Positions 43,201-57,552 of a stretch of DNA of 64,000 nt are shown here, one piece after another. The notes under the pieces are model-generated. The model was not told the origin of the DNA, made no database searches, and was given only the letters and a program-made list of their open reading frames with translations. The position numbers and the translations under genes were made by a program. Where the stretch lies: positions 25,526,622 through 25,590,621 of the forward strand of contig NW_024037073.1 of the NCBI RefSeq assembly GCF_015706575.1, given 5' to 3'. The DNA is from Patiria miniata (lineage: Eukaryota; Echinodermata; Asteroidea; Valvatida; Asterinidae). Position 1 is the stretch's first letter, and every line of letters starts with the position of its first letter.

Positions 43201-46200
43201 TTTTAAAATGTATTTCTTTTTGGGTAAATTGAAACTTGATAGTTATTTCGTAACCTTTAAAAATAGTGAAATTAGGCTTAGTCCAATGGTACGGACTGCT
43301 GACTCGAAATCTGAAGGTTGTGGGTTCAAATCCAGGGTGGAAATTTTAGATTTTAAAATTTATTTCTTTTTTGGTAAATTTAAATTTGATAGTTAAAGGG
43401 AATATACATCATTTGCTTTTGCTGTAATTTTCAGAAATGGATGGAATTGGGGGGTTGGAAATATATAGCAAATATAGTTACAGAGACTTTTTTGAGGTTT
43501 TGGGTTCGAAAATGCTATAAAAACCAAGAAAAACGATCATTTTTTGTAGTCTGGTTCCCTGACCCCATATAAGAAGAAACAGAGCAGTTTACATACATTG
43601 GGGAATTGTAAGGTCAGGGAACCAGTCTAGCTGGCTCGTACCCGTTCATAGGTTTGTAATCGATTGCAAACAAGTGCGATGGTCAATTGGGGCCAGTATT
43701 TGAAAAAAAGCCAGTTGTTTCCAACGCTGATCGGCCGACCAGCGTTGGAAATTGATACAAAATACCACTTTTCTTGAAAATGACAGTATACCAGGTGCCA
43801 TGATTTTACAGGATGCTTTACACTGTCATTCACTAACAGTCCAGCAAGGTATTTCAAAATGATTTGGTAGTTTTATTTTTTGATGTTTGCAAATGTTGTA
43901 TTTTCCCTTTAATTTCGTAACCACTAAAAAGTGTTTAATTATGCTTAGTCCAATGGTATGGACTGTTGACTCGAAATCTGAAGGTTGAGGGTTCAAATCC
44001 AGGGAGAAATTATAGATTTTAAAATTTTATTTCTTTGTGGGTAAATTTAAACTTCATAGTTAATTTCGTAACCACTAAAAATTGTGAAATTATGCTTAGT
44101 CCAATGGTACGGACTGCTGACTCGAAGTCTGAAGGTTGTGGGTTCAAATCCAGGGTGGAAATTTTAGATTTAAAATTTATTTCTTTTTGGGTAAATTGAA
44201 ACTTGATAGTTATTTCGTAACCTTTAAAATTGTGAAATTAGGCTTAGTCCAATGGTACAGACTGCTGACTCGAAATCTGAAGGTTGTGGGTTCAAATCCA
44301 GGGTGGAAGTTTTAGGTTTTAAAATTTTATGTCCTTTTGGGTAAATTTAAACTTCATTGTTAATTTCGTAACCACTAAAAAGTGTGAAATTATGCTTAGT
44401 CCAATGGTACGGACTGCTGACTCGAAATCTGAAGGTTGTGGGTTCAAATCCAGGGTGGAAATTTTAGATTTTAAAATGTATTTCTTTTTTGGTAAATTTA
44501 AATTTGATAGTTAATTTCGTAACCACTAAAAAGTGTGAAATTATGCTTAGTCCAATGGTACGGACTGCTGACTCGAAATCTGAAGGTTGTGGGTTCAAAT
44601 CCAGGGTGGGAATTTTAGATTTTAAATGTTTTTTCTTTTTGGGTAAATTGAAACTTGATAGTTAATTTCATAACCTTTAAAAATTGGAAATTACACTTAG
44701 TCCAATGGTATGGACTGTTGACTTGAAATCTGAAAGTTGTGGGTTCAAATCCAGGGTGGAAATTTTAGATTTTAAAATGTATTTCTTTTTGGGTAAATTG
44801 AAACTTGATAGTTATTTCGTAATCTTTAAAAATAGTGAAATTAGGCTTAGTCCAATGGTACGGACTGCTGACTTGAAATCTGAAGGTTGTGGGTTCAAAT
44901 CCAGGTGGAAGTTTTAGATTTTAAAATTTTATGTCTTTTGGGTAAATTTAAACTTCATAGTTAATTTCGTAACCACTAAAAAGTGTGAAATTATGCTTAG
45001 TCCAATGGTATGGACTGCTGACTCGAAATCTGAAGGTTGGGGTTTCAAATCCAGGGTGGAAATTTTAGATTTTAAAATTTATTTCTTTTTGGGTAATTTG
45101 AAACTTGATAGTTAATTTCGTAACCACTAAAATGTGTGAAATTATGCTTAGTCCAATGGTACGGACTGCTGACTCGAAATCTGAAGGTTGTGGGTTCAAA
45201 TCCAGGGTGGAAGTTTTAGATTTTAAAATTTTATGTCTTTTTGGGTAAATTTAAACTTCATAGTTAATTCCGTAACCACTAAAAAGTGGGAAATTATGCT
45301 TAGTCCAATGGTATGGACTGTTGACTCGAAATCTGAATGTTGCGGGTTCAAATCCAGGGTGGAAGTTTTATATTTTAAAATTTTATGTCTTTTTGGGTAA
45401 ATTTAAACTTCATAGTTAATTTCGTAACCACTAAAAAGTGTGAATTATGCTTAGTCCAATGGTATGGACTGGTTACTCGAAATCTGAAGGTTGTGGGTTC
45501 AAATCCAGGGTGGAAATTTTAGATTTTAAAATTCATTTCTTTTTGGGTAAATTGAAACTTGATAGTTATTTCGTAACCTTTAAAAATTGTGAAATTAGGC
45601 TTAGTCCAATGGTATGGACTGCTGACTTGAAATCTGAAGGTTGTGGGTTCAAATCCAGGGTGGAAATTTTAGATTTTAAAATTTATTTCTTTTTGGGTAA
45701 ATTGAAACTTCATAGTTATTTCGTAACCTTTAAAAATGGTGAAATTAGGCTTAGTCCAATGGTATGGACTTCTCACTCGAAATCTGAAGGTTGCAGGTTC
45801 AAATCCATGGTGGAAATTTTAGATTTTAAAATGTATTTCTTTTTTGGTAAATTTAAATTTGATAGTTAATTTCGTAACCACTAAAAAGTGTGAAATTATG
45901 CTTAGTCCAATGGTACGGACTGCTGACTCGAAATCTGAAGGTTGCGGGTTCAAATCCAGGGTGGAAATTTTAGATTTTAAAATGTATTTCTTTTTTGGTA
46001 AATTTAAACTTGATAGTTAATTTCGTAACCACTAAAAAGTGTGAAATTATGCTTAGTCCAATGGTACAGACTGCTGACTCGAAATCTGAAGGTTGCGGGT
46101 TCAAATCCAGGTGGAAGTTTTAGATTTTAAATATTTATGTCTTTTTGGGTAAATTTAAACTGCATAGTTAATTTCGTAACCACTAAAAAGTGTGAAATTA

Positions 46201-47395
46201 TGCTTAGTCCAATGGTATGGACTGCTGACTCGAAATCTGAAGGTTGTGGGTTCAAATCAAGGGTGGAAATTTTAGATTTTAAAATTTTATTTCTTTTTGG
46301 GTAAATTGAAACTTCATAGTTATTTCGTAACCTTTAAAAATGGTGAAATTAGGCTTAGTCCAATGGTATGGACTTCTCACTCGAAATCTGAAGGTTGTGG
46401 GTTCAAATCCAGGGGGGAAATTATAGATTTAAAAATTTTATTTCTTTTTGGGTAAATTGAAACTTTATAGTTAATTCCGTAACCACTAAAAGTGGGAAAT
46501 TATGCTTAGTCCAATGGTGTGGACTGCTGACTCTAAATCTGAAGGTTGCAGGTTCAAATCCATGGTGGAAATTTTAGATTTTAAAATGTATTTTTTTTTT
46601 TTGGTAAATTTAAATTTGATAGTTAATTCCGTAACCACTAAAAAGTGGGAAATTATGCTTAGTCCAATGGTACGGACTGCTGACTCGAAATCTGAAGGTT
46701 GCGGGTTCAAATCCAGGGTGGAAATTTTAGATTTTAAAATGTATTTCTTTTTTGGTAAATTTAAATTTGATAGTTAATTTCGTAACCACTAAAAAGTGTG
46801 AAATTATGCTTAGTCCAATGGTACAGACTGCTGACTCGAAATCTGAAGGTTGCGGGTTCAAATCCAGGGTGGAAGTTTTAGATTTTAAATATTTATGTCT
46901 TTTTGGGTAAATTTAAACTGCATAGTTAATTTCGTAACCACTAAAAAGTGTGAAATTATGCTTAGTCCAATGGTATGGACTGCTGACTCGAAATCTGAAG
47001 GTTGTGGGTTCAAATCAAGGGTGGAAATTTTAGATTTTAAAATTTTATTTCTTTTTGGGTAAATTGAAACTTTATATTTAATTCCGCAACCACTAAAACG
47101 CATGAAATTATGCTTAGTGCAGTGGTTCAGACTGCTGACTCTAAATCTAAAGGTTGCAGGTTCATTCCCACGCTGGGAATTTTAGATTTCAAAATTTTAC
47201 TACTTTTTAGGTCAATTGAAACTTTGGTTATTTTTTAACCACAAAATAGTGTGAAGTTGTGCTTAATCAAGTTATACGGACTGATGACCCTAATTTGAAC
47301 TTCTGAAGGTTGCTAGTTCAAGTCCCACAGTTGGAGTTTTAGATTTTAAAATTTTATTAATTTTGAGGTCAATTGAAACTTTATATTTTTTTCAA
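40235..47395 (+). repeat. tandem array of tRNA-like monomers, right block
   Basis: Same monomer as 34735-39734 in the opposite orientation, about 44 copies. 42390 onward mirrors the left block; 40235-42390 has no counterpart. Higher-order periodicity is visible: 40235-40682 repeats at 40683-41130 (about 450 bp, 3 monomers), and 41461-41900 repeats at 42361-42800 (900 bp, 6 monomers). 40235-41100 has many one-base losses. Confidence 0.9.
43397..43908. mobile_element. TTAA-flanked element, mirror copy
   Basis: Mirror of 38229-38739 with TTAA at 43393-43396 and 43909-43912; here the right-hand end reads AGGGAATATACATC, one G longer than in the left arm. Confidence 0.75.
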
Positions 47396-47618
47396 GTTTG
47401 AAACCAGTCCACACTTCTAGTCTAGCAAAAGCCAAAAAGTAAAAAAGCAAATACTTTTAGCTTGAAGCAAATAGTGAAAGCATTTGCTCTCATTTTTATT
47501 CATGCAAATAAAAGTTATGCTTAAAAATACGTAATAAAAAAAAAGAAGCAAATGCTAGTTTTTATACATACGACCAAATGTTTCAATGTTAATCATAATT
47601 GCATCGTATATGTTTCAG

Positions 47619-47766
47619 TAATAGATATAAAGTGTTTGAGGACCTACGTGGATCTGTTTGGGCCTACAACGACGCCCATTCACTGAGCGGATTCGGGATT
47701 GCCCATCGAGAACTCGAAAAGATAGGAGAGACCAAGGCCAGTTGCTTTGGTAAAATTTTCATTCAG
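47619..47766 (+). CDS. mirror copy of the unidentified exon at 34361-34509
   Basis: Same exon with GTAAGA donor, 148 bases, reading cleanly through ..SCFGKIFIQ in phase 0. Followed by the same 32-bp duplication carrying the second GTAAG. Confidence 0.5.
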
Positions 47767-48051
47767 GTAAGACAAACTTCCATGAAGACTCAACTCAGGT
47801 AAGACAAACTTCCATGAAGACTCAACTCATTAGTTCAAGTCCCCCCCCCCCCCAAACTAAGCCCTAAGACAACACTGAGTGCACACTGTTTACAAAATAT
47901 GTCCGGTTTTATTTAGTTAAGTGGCTTTCAGGCTGTTAGTTCTCCCACGTTTTAATAGTGGCCCCTCATTTGACATTTGTTTTCAAATGTTCTTTTGTCA
48001 AAGCCATCGGGGCAGAATATTTTTGGCATGCTGTTGGAAAGAATCAATTTT

Positions 48052-51000
48052 CAACTTTTGTTCTTGTGAAAATCCTGTTGCGTGACATCATAGCCTGTGT
48101 TGTGATGTGGATGAGTTCTACCTGATTGATAAACGTGACCCGACTCAGAGGTGTCATGTCTTGGTGACAGTCCCTCGCTTGTCAGTAGGTACAGAATGTC
48201 ATTTGGTGACAAGTGAACGTCCTTTATATCCAAAGTCAAGGAGTCATGTCCCACAGTATCTCCGGGGTTATCAACGGTGTTGCCGAGCGCTCCGAATCCT
48301 CCTCAGACGTTATCGTCATGACAACTGTCTGCTCCATGTTCCCAAGGGTGCCCTCCGAGGACGACATCATGGACATGTGTGAGATGTCCTGTGATTGGTC
48401 AGCCAGGTCTGGTACCAAGACGGTAAATTCAGCTGCAGATTCCTCGGGGGCTGATTTGGATAATGCGCAGGCCTGAGTGTACAGCCGTAGCTGTGCTAGA
48501 TGGTGGTGCAGCAGCTGGGTGTGCTGCTCAGACATGTGTTGCAGTAACTCTTGCAAAATGGACTGGTTCTCGCTGTAGTTGGTTAGACGTTTCAAACTGG
48601 ACGTGTGAATCATGGACAGCTGCTGCTTGAGTGACGTGTTTGTGTTGGACAAATACTCAACCTGGAGAGCAAGAAGGATGGGCAGAGAAATTATTTGTTT
48701 ACAGATGGAATTTTAATAGACCAATTCATTAGGCTCTGCCCCATGATGTGTAACCAATCACAACCATGACAATGCACCCCAAAGTCTGACATTTATGCAC
48801 TTTATGATGTGTGCAGTTGGAGCATGAATGCTTAAGAAGGCACATGTGTTGTTGCCCAGTTATTTAGTGCAACTAGAGTATGAGTGAAACCACGAATCCT
48901 CTACACAAGGATAAACTACACATCTGAGCTTGTGTACAAAATGTGTGCAACGGTTTGTCTGCATTTATCATAAGCAGCGTCAGCGCATAGAACAACGTAG
49001 AACGTGTAGAAAATGTAGAGCAATGACAACAGTGCACACCATGATAGCCCACAGCCATGACAGCTGGCATCCTAACAGAAATCTGACCACTGAAAGAACG
49101 CAGTCGCATTAGTGTGCCTGCATTAGTTCTGATCAAGGTATGTCCCCCCTCCCACTTTTGAGAAGCGATTGACGTCCTTGGTACCTGTTGCATGCAGGGA
49201 ACAAGATCCAAACTCATTCTTAGACCAAGACCAGATGGAATGCCCACTCACCTTTGTACGAAGCCTTTCTATAGTGCCTTTCATCCTGTGCTCTGTCTGG
49301 GCCAACGTGGTCTGCTCCTCCTCAAGAGTCTTCTCCAGACTTTCCTTCTCCTGCAGCAGCAGCGACAAGTTGTGCTCTGTGTAGCAAGTCTCGTCCTCCA
49401 AATCCTCTTGGCTTCCTACGTCTGGTATCTCAATAAGGACAGCTGTTTACGAGAGGGAAAGGTTGAGCAATTATCCTGGATAATGATTCCTGTAATAATG
49501 AAAGTCGGTCATCAAAAGGTCACTCCAGGTGTGGGCTACACAAAGAGGGGAAATGATGGGAGGAGTTTATTGAGTAGAAAGGTCGACATATATGTTGCGC
49601 TTGAATGGAACAGATAATATGTAGCGGTAAAAACAGGATACAGGCAAGAAAGTCCCCAATGATGCAGTGTGTCAAGAACATGTCATTCCTTGTAACTGGG
49701 TGCAAGCAATCACTCACTTTTTCAAACCTTATTCCTAACAAATTCCAATATTTAATTACTGTTGAAGTCAGCTTTCAAAATGTATTGCCACCCTGACTTA
49801 TTATATTTTTTTTTGCTTAAAACCTTCGAGTCTTCCAAAATTCAATCAACTTAAAATAACACCAGTGGCACACTCTTTGCACCTTTAAATTCCAATTTGT
49901 AAAATCCACTGGCAATATTGGCCCTCACCCACCACAACCCCCTTAAAAAAATGCTGAATTTTTTGGTGGTTGTTTTTATTTATTTTTTAAACAAGTGCAG
50001 GAGTGAAGACAACTATATTAAACATGCTGTTGTCTACCCATTCCCTTCTTTCATATGAATTCACGATATATCAGTTGAAAACAAAGTGGGGGGGGGGGGG
50101 GGATGGGTTGGGGGGGGGGGAAGAGTGCTTCCTTGTATCAAATGCCTCCCCCTTGGCTTTTTGGTCAGCTTCTTCTAATTATCCTTCACTGCTGGTGGCA
50201 TTATCCACCTTAACCTCTGGGTAGATGCTGAAGGATTCTTGGAGGGTCAGGGTTAATATTCTTACCATCTTACCTTCCCCATTGGCAGTGCTCTGGCTCG
50301 GATCATTGATGCAGGCATACTGGTACTCGATTTGCGGCTGCTGCCCGTCAGTCTGCTCATAGCCCCGGGGATGATGTGTCCGTCTCCGATGGCTGCTGTG
50401 ACTGGGGGACTATGAGGTGTGTTACCAGGCTGGCACTGTTGGGTGCTGGGTCAGTGTATGTAGTGAAGATCTAGTTGACATACTGGGTAAAATGGTGGAG
50501 TGAAGTGGTTGAGGATGATTCAATGAGACAAAACCTGCAGGGTTGCAAAAGATTCAATTTACACCGCAAATGTACAAGGAAAAATTAAAGTTCAAACTTA
50601 ATTATTTTGAAAGACCCTAAGTGTTGGCATTTGATAAAATCCACCAAAATCCTTGTAAACCACCATACCTGCTCACAAGGTACATCAATTTCAACTGATT
50701 AAATTTATTTCATTGTTTTGGTTTTTTTTTCATGCAGATTAAAGGGGACCATTACATTACAGCAACGGCACACTCAGTTGTCTTGAAACAGCACTGAAAC
50801 TGCGAAGGTTGAAAAAATAAGTGCATTTTCAAACAGTTTGAGCCAAAAAGGTGTCTCTAATCATTCTCAAAAGAATAAATACTTGAGTCAAATGTTTGAT
50901 TAGGAAATTTATTTCAGAGAGTCTTTAAAGCTATAAATAAGTCCAATGAGCTCCGGAATACAAGCATCAGGAATTTACAACATTTTCTGAGTGAACCATG

Positions 51001-52878
51001 GTAGTTTACCCACCTGTGCCAATGTTTAATAGCTTATCACTGTTGATGCAGTTTAAAGGGAATAAAAGTATGCTTGGAAGGTCTTAATCACTCTGTTTAA
51101 AACCGCTTGGAGTCGAAGGCGATGGTATTTATCAGGACCCAGACTCCAAGCGGTCTTAAACTTAAATACCGACCAAGCACATATTTATTCCCATTCATAA
51201 ATACCTATTCAGTCAAAAAAATCCAAACCTTTTGGTAAAAAAACCTGATTTTGCTCAACAAGTTCACTTCATGTTTTTTTTAACACCCCTCTTTAGCTAA
51301 ATAATGGAGTGTCCAGCTCGCGAGTAAGATGTTAACATCTCCTTTTTTGGAGATAGGCACACGCGTCGCACATACTGCGCGATGTCATGCAAAACGCACC
51401 TGGGGCGTTGCGTTGTGAATTTAGGACTATAAAATACTGACTCACTGGTAGCATTGCGCATGCCTACGTGAGGACCAATAAAATGGAAAGAGGCACTGGA
51501 TTTCATAGGAGCCAAAATTTCAAGTGAGACTGGAAAAGAGTTGAAGACCAGCCAGCCATGTCTTTATCATCCGTTTAAGACCAGCCACATAGCAGCTTCT
51601 CGACCAACAGGAATGGATAAACTGCCATAGGTATTTATGAATTGTGGTTTACATGTATTGTACGTGCAGTCTGATGTGCCCACTGGGATAAAATGAATTA
51701 CATGATTGTAAAATTGACCATGACATACTGTACCCGAGTAATAACTATCTGTATTGTGGTCTCTGGATTACGGAAGTGTTGCTGGTAGTGCTTCATAGCC
51801 TTGTCCCTCCTGCTGAACCCGTTGTGACAGTGGTAGCAGTGCGAGTGGGCACCCTTGAAGTATTTCTGCTCGTGAATGATGCCGTGGACGATGCAGGATC
51901 TACATCACCGCAATATTTTAAGACCTGGGGAGGGATACAGTAGAGGATTGGTTTGGCAATTTTGACAAAAGCTGACAGCTATATGCACTTTGACAAAACA
52001 TGAACTGTGGATCTTTTTATATGGTTCTCTTGCTGTAACAGGCACAAGTAAGCTATTGACCTGAGTTAGGACTCTTGTTCAGGCAGGCCGGATGCAAAGT
52101 TTTTCCTGAGACACAGCCGGCACTTGGGCATGGCCTGTGACAATTGAGTCTATCACACACTGGTATCTGCTATTAAAGAATAACCAGCCCAGGTATCTGT
52201 CAATTTCATAAAACTTCCACAAATGCCACTATCTTGTCCTGCTGTCCACTGCCTTCAACTTATCTTAATTAACCCTCTGCCACATGCAGCACAGTGCATC
52301 AGGTGTAAAAGTCTGGTGCACTTTGCTGCATTTCAGCTATCAACACCAGTGCATTAACAGCCAGTTCTGAAACAATGAGAGCTAATCCCATTGAACAATG
52401 CCTCAGTTGTATCCTGCTGCGTTCGAGGACCACAGACTCAGAGGCAATTTGGCCTTCAGACTTTTGACCTGATGGATCTTGCTGCATTCGGCTGGCTTGT
52501 CACTTAGACAAGTGTTGCATTCAACTCACATGGACCTTAAAAGTCATCTTGTAGCATGACCTGTGAAGAGAAAGTGAAAAACATTGTCCTTTGGCTTAAC
52601 CTTAAACATATTTCTTGGGATCCAGTCACATGTATGCAAGCGCTTGGTCTTGTTCCCAAATGCAAACTCACCCCCAAAGTTGATGCCTTTATCCACGTGC
52701 TTGACCCTGTAGTGCGCCTTGAGGAGAATCTCATCAGTGAAGAGACTGTCCTGGGAGCAGAATGGACAGTGCAGATGCGGAGCCTTCATCAAGGAGTGGC
52801 TACACTCCCTGTCTGTGCATTGTATGGGTGTCCAGTCTGCCTCGGCGCCTTTCATCCGCACTGATGGATGTGCCTACA
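48052..52878 (-). pseudogene. mirror copy of the zinc-finger/coiled-coil gene
   Basis: Exons 52878-52672, 51924-51734, 50534-50274, 49442-49252 and 48661-48052. Same TGA in exon 2 and same G4 in exon 3 as the left copy. Exon 5 additionally lacks one C near 48289 (GAGCGCTC against GAGCCGCTC), which breaks the tail frame. Probably not an independent gene (see palindrome finding). Confidence 0.65.
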
Positions 52879-53616
52879 CTAGTTGCGAAAAAAATATGAG
52901 AAAAACTGTCAAGTAACATGTATGATGTAAAAAAGAAAATGTGAATGTATAAAACGGCTACGCCAATAAAATCAGTAGAAAATCTCATTTTCTACTCAAA
53001 TCCAAATCTTCACAGCAGTTTTCAAAGTAGTACATGTAGTTCATAAAAACCAGGCATAAAACATTTAACAAAGAAACCACTCGCAGATGGGATCTCTTTT
53101 GAGGCGGTGAAGAGGTTTTAGAAGGTTTTCTTGGGGAGCCAACAGTCACCTCGGAAAGAATGTTGCAACCTAGCCCGACTGCGTAGCAGCAGCCATTCAA
53201 TATTCATCGTGAAGTGTCCGGAAACTGGACAATTTTACATTTTGCTTTCCTTTTGCGACGAGGTGTCCAACTAAAGAATATAAACAATTTTCCACAATCT
53301 CTTGGGTACCTACCACATAGATAGCCATTTTCAATAACTCCTTTGCCTTGAATAATCACATAAATTCTGGGGATGGGGGGGGATTCAAGGGGAAAAACTC
53401 TAAAACATTGTCATCGATAAAAGCGCCTTCCAGTTCCAGAGCTAGAGAAAAAGAAAACATGGGTTTAAAAGGGTTTTTGAAAATTCGATTCATTCCCAGC
53501 TGCGGCTTCGTCTACTATAATTATTTGAAGATTATGAAATTTCCACACAGCTACTCAGAAAGCGTCAGTTGTCAAATAAGAAAAGACAAATAGGTATTAT
53601 TGGGCTTCCGTTACAG

Positions 53617-53838
53617 GAGACGTATGCGTCTCGTTAAAAAAAGAAGGATGCCGGTTCAATATATGAACCTGAAGCAGTTGTGAACTGCGATGGAGGCCGA
53701 TGTTTCGAAAGAGCTTGCATGCCCGTCGAACGACACATGAGGGCAGCATTCAACAACATAAACACGCGACTGTACAGCGCTGTCTTCCGAGTGGCCCAAA
53801 CTGTACCTGTTGATACCTTTGCCACTTTCTTATTACTG
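53617..53838 (+). pseudogene. mirror copy of the exon at 28288-28510
   Basis: 222 bases against 223; one A is missing from the A run near 53636-53642, so the frame is lost after LVKK. Confidence 0.5.
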
Positions 53839-55094
53839 GTACGTCAGTATTACTACTTTTATTTAACCATTTAATAAATGGTATTCATTAATTTGGTTGT
53901 TTATATTAGCTATTGGTGAAATCTGCATTATTGTATTTAGTGAAACAACGTACTCCAACTTGTCTAAGAAGTGGCCGTAGACGTACTGCGTTTATTGTAT
54001 AGCGTGGCATCCATAGCCACGCACGGCGCGCTGATGAATCGCAAGGCACAAACCGCGCAGGAAAATCGTGGTTTCTATCCCAAAAATCCGTTCAAAATTG
54101 CAAAACGGGTGTCATTAGAACTGAGGAAAAACTGCTTTGATTGTAAAGGTGATTTTTGAGCAAAAAAAAAAACAACTTTTGACTCCAATAATGCAATATG
54201 ACCAGATGATCAAAACAAAACAGGGGCCCTACCATGCCTACACTTCATGATCGCCGTAATTTTTCCCTTAAATGACCTAGGCCTATCAGCCAAATGAAAG
54301 TGATATTTTGTCCTAAAAAGTCTAAATTAGCAGTGACAAATTTTGAATTTTTATTGAGAAACAGTTACAAATTTTCAGAGCTACATTGTATCCCATAGGG
54401 TTTGTGCACAGTGTGACAAGTGATGGCCAGGTATGGGAATCTTTCCCAATTAACATCAAAGGAAAGATGCCCATATATGGCCATCACTTGCCACCCTGTG
54501 CACAAACCCTATGAGACTGGTCTGAAAATTTTTAAGTGTTTTTCTCAGTTAATACTTCAATATTTTCCTAGCTCTACGGAAAGGAACGCTGGAACTTCGG
54601 TACGCATTTTCGTAAAAATTATTGACATTGCCAGGTTCATGGGCCGGTACGTATGGTCAACCTAGCCAACTGTGCAAACTGCAAAGTGACACGGTTCCTG
54701 TGCCGCGCTGACCGGCCAATGTGGCCGTCCGTACACGGTGACATTGTTGCAGTTTGCCATTTTTCAACGGCATTAGAGACTTACTTGCAAATATTACCGA
54801 ACTGAATTTTTACGCTCTAAATATATTTCCATACCAAACTGTATTTCTTGCTATTTTATTTTTGATTTTACGGATGATCCTGCGGTTTTCTGATGAACCA
54901 TTGCGCTGCCCGAGAAACGATTGCTTGTCTGCAGTCCATCATGAATCGATGATGATGTCAATTCAAAAAGTCATAGTCAGTGATTTCGAAAGTTTACCTA
55001 TGGCAAAAAGTCGGATTCAGTGATTTCAAAAGTTTACTTCTGGCTAAAACATAAAATACCTTTAGGTTTCTTTAAGATAATGTAAACTTTTAGA
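53839..55094. other. mirror of 27035-28287, no new gene
   Basis: Includes the mirror hairpin at about 54365-54525 and the mirror of the membrane-segment frame at 54750-55023. Confidence 0.6.
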
Positions 55095-55340
55095 ATTGAT
55101 CAAATTAGGTTTTGCCCTTCACCGACGTATAAACACTGTATACTCAGTCTGTTACCTCCCGAGTGAAAGTTGGGAAAAATCAAGCCGGTGGGACTCGAAC
55201 CACGATGTCCAGTGCTTTCTAGTGCAGATGTCTTACCACTCGACCACCGAGCTAACGGGATCTGTTGGCCGGTTCGATTTGAACTTTAGCACGGGTATCG
55301 CATTAACTATTTATTGCCAAATCACCCAGTATTGCTGTTC
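55095..55340 (-). mobile_element. SINE, mirror copy
   Basis: Mirror of 26790-27030. One G is missing from the B-box flank (CGTGGTTCG against CGTGGGTTCG) and one C near 55292. Confidence 0.75.
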
Positions 55341-56043
55341 CAATGTGCAAGGAAACAGGTCATCTCGTACCTTGGGCAACTCGTACCTTGGACAACTTAT
55401 ACATTTAATGTGACATCATTATGCCAACTCGTACCTTGGACAACTCGTACCTTCAATAAAGACGTCTCGTTCCATTACGTGTAAGTCAAGTCGTTCCTAA
55501 TCAATTAAAAGTACAGACTGCTCTTGTAATATGTGTTTTGGTTATTAGACTTTGCAAGAAAACGAATGCAGGAATTACTTTGACAGTCACCATATGTGAA
55601 GATGAAATGGTTACTCTCTCCTATTCATCTCAACATTTATTTCCATATTTCAAAGAACATTCAGGTAACTGTACAAAAAGGTCAAGAAACGAATGTTTGT
55701 CAAAAAAAATGAGATTAATGATTATGTAAAGACACAACTGAAAAAAGTAAATTTAGACAAAGTAAATCTATAAATTTGCTTTCTCTTATTTTGTCTGTTT
55801 AATTCTTTGCTAAAGCTCGTTCTGGATGAGAACATCATAAGCTTTGAACTTGCTACCTTGGTACTGGTGCATGCAGAATGCACATCGGGCACTGAAGCAT
55901 TATAAAAAAAGTTTCCAAATATTCTTGAAGTAATAACTAACACTTCTTGGCAGCAATAATCCTTCTGTTTACAAAAAAGGACCACCCACCCCCCCCCCAA
56001 TGTAGTTAAAGGAAACAAAATAAAAGTTTCCAAATATTCTCTA

Positions 56044-56577
56044 AAGGTACAGTCCATCATTTGCATGTACTGTACTTTGTTCGTTTGAAGCAACAAACAT
56101 GCTCAAAATCTAAAGAAGGGTACTGAACAACTAATGTGATGAATTTTCAGCTCAGCTTCAGCTGTACATTTCGAGTAAAACAACATTCTAGGATCTCCAT
56201 TTCAAATCAAAAGATGCTGAATCTTGTTTTGAATTTGGCCTGAATTCAGTGTTGGAGACACGTTCTCACTGAGCTAATTGCAGCTATGCAATGTCACGCA
56301 CTGATCTGACGAATTAAAGCAAGCGCGCGCGTGGTTTGTCTTGTCAACGCTTGCGCGCACTTCGCCAACTAAAAAAGGAACTACTAACGGAAATTTCCAA
56401 CCATGTGCCTATAGACGCATCGTTGGAAAGGCCTTCTTTCATTGATTTCTTCCCAATGACAGCATGCCAGAAAGAATAATTTCACAGGGAGTTTAGTCCG
56501 CTTACTATCTTTCAACCAAGTATGTTATTCAACACTAAATATCGTTTTGGATAGCTGCAAATGATGGACTGTAGCTT
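56044..56577. mobile_element. TA-target MITE, mirror copy
   Basis: Mirror of 25541-26076 with the same TIRs and flanking TA. Confidence 0.75.
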
Positions 56578-56798
56578 TAAATGATCACTTAAACTTCTTG
56601 GCAGCAATAACAAAATATTGAGTGCATATGTACATGTATATAGCCACATTCATGGGTCTACACACGTGTATATCAAGCCATATCTTATTTTTCTCTTCTG
56701 AAAACAACATTAGAATGTATACGTGTCATCAATAGCAGCCCCAATGCAGTATACAAGGTAGAAAAGCCACCAAAATCATAATTTCTTTCATATTTTAG

Positions 56799-57474
56799 CA
56801 GGCGCGGTTCTAGAACCAATATTTTGGGGGGCTAGCACGGTGGATCCAGATTTTTTTTCAGGGAGGCGTGCTGAAATGTTGACCGGTTTATTTTTTCCAG
56901 ACACTTAGGCCTCCGAAAATCAATAGGTGGTGGTGGTGGGGGGGAGGGGGGCTCATGCCATATTTCAATGGGGAGCGCCAATAAAATCCTAAAATCATTC
57001 ACACTATAGCAAGGGCGGATCCAGAACACATTTTTTTTTGTGGGGGGCCAAAAAAAATTTTGATCCCCCAAAAAAGTGGGTCCAAACATTTTTGGATTCT
57101 AGATGCTCTGTGGTGCGATCTGAGGCAATTTCTGACCACTTTAACCATTGTTTTTGAGGAAAAGATGGTGGCGTACTCATTGCCTGCCTTTATTGCGATG
57201 TCACATAAAAAAAAAAATTGTTTTCGTTTTTTTTTTGGGGGGGGGGCCATGGCCCCCTTTGGCCCCCCCCCCCTCCTGGATCCGCCCTTGCACTATATTA
57301 ACTAATGCACCCATTGTCACGGCTATTTCTTCTTTAGGGGGAGACCGTTCACATGTACATCATTTTTGCTAAAGCAATTTTTTTTACGGAATTTATTTTG
57401 GGGGGGCTAGACAAAATTTGGGGGGGGGGGGGGGGCTACAGCCCCCCCCTAGCCCCCCCGTAGAACCGCGCCTG
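56799..57474. mobile_element. hAT element with nested MITE, mirror copy
   Basis: Mirror of 24650-25321. TATTTTAG duplicates at 56791-56798 and 57475-57482; nested element at 57010-57290. Confidence 0.85.
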
Positions 57475-57511
57475 TATTTTAGTATAAAGCATAAATAATG
57501 AAATGTCTTTC

Positions 57512-57552
57512 CTGAAGAGAGTCAGAGCATACTGACCGGAACGTCGAGTTGA
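57512..57552 (+). ncRNA. hammerhead-like motif, mirror copy
   Basis: CTGAAGAGAGTCAGAGCATA.. then CTGACCGGAACGTC; identical to the left-arm motif. Confidence 0.4.
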
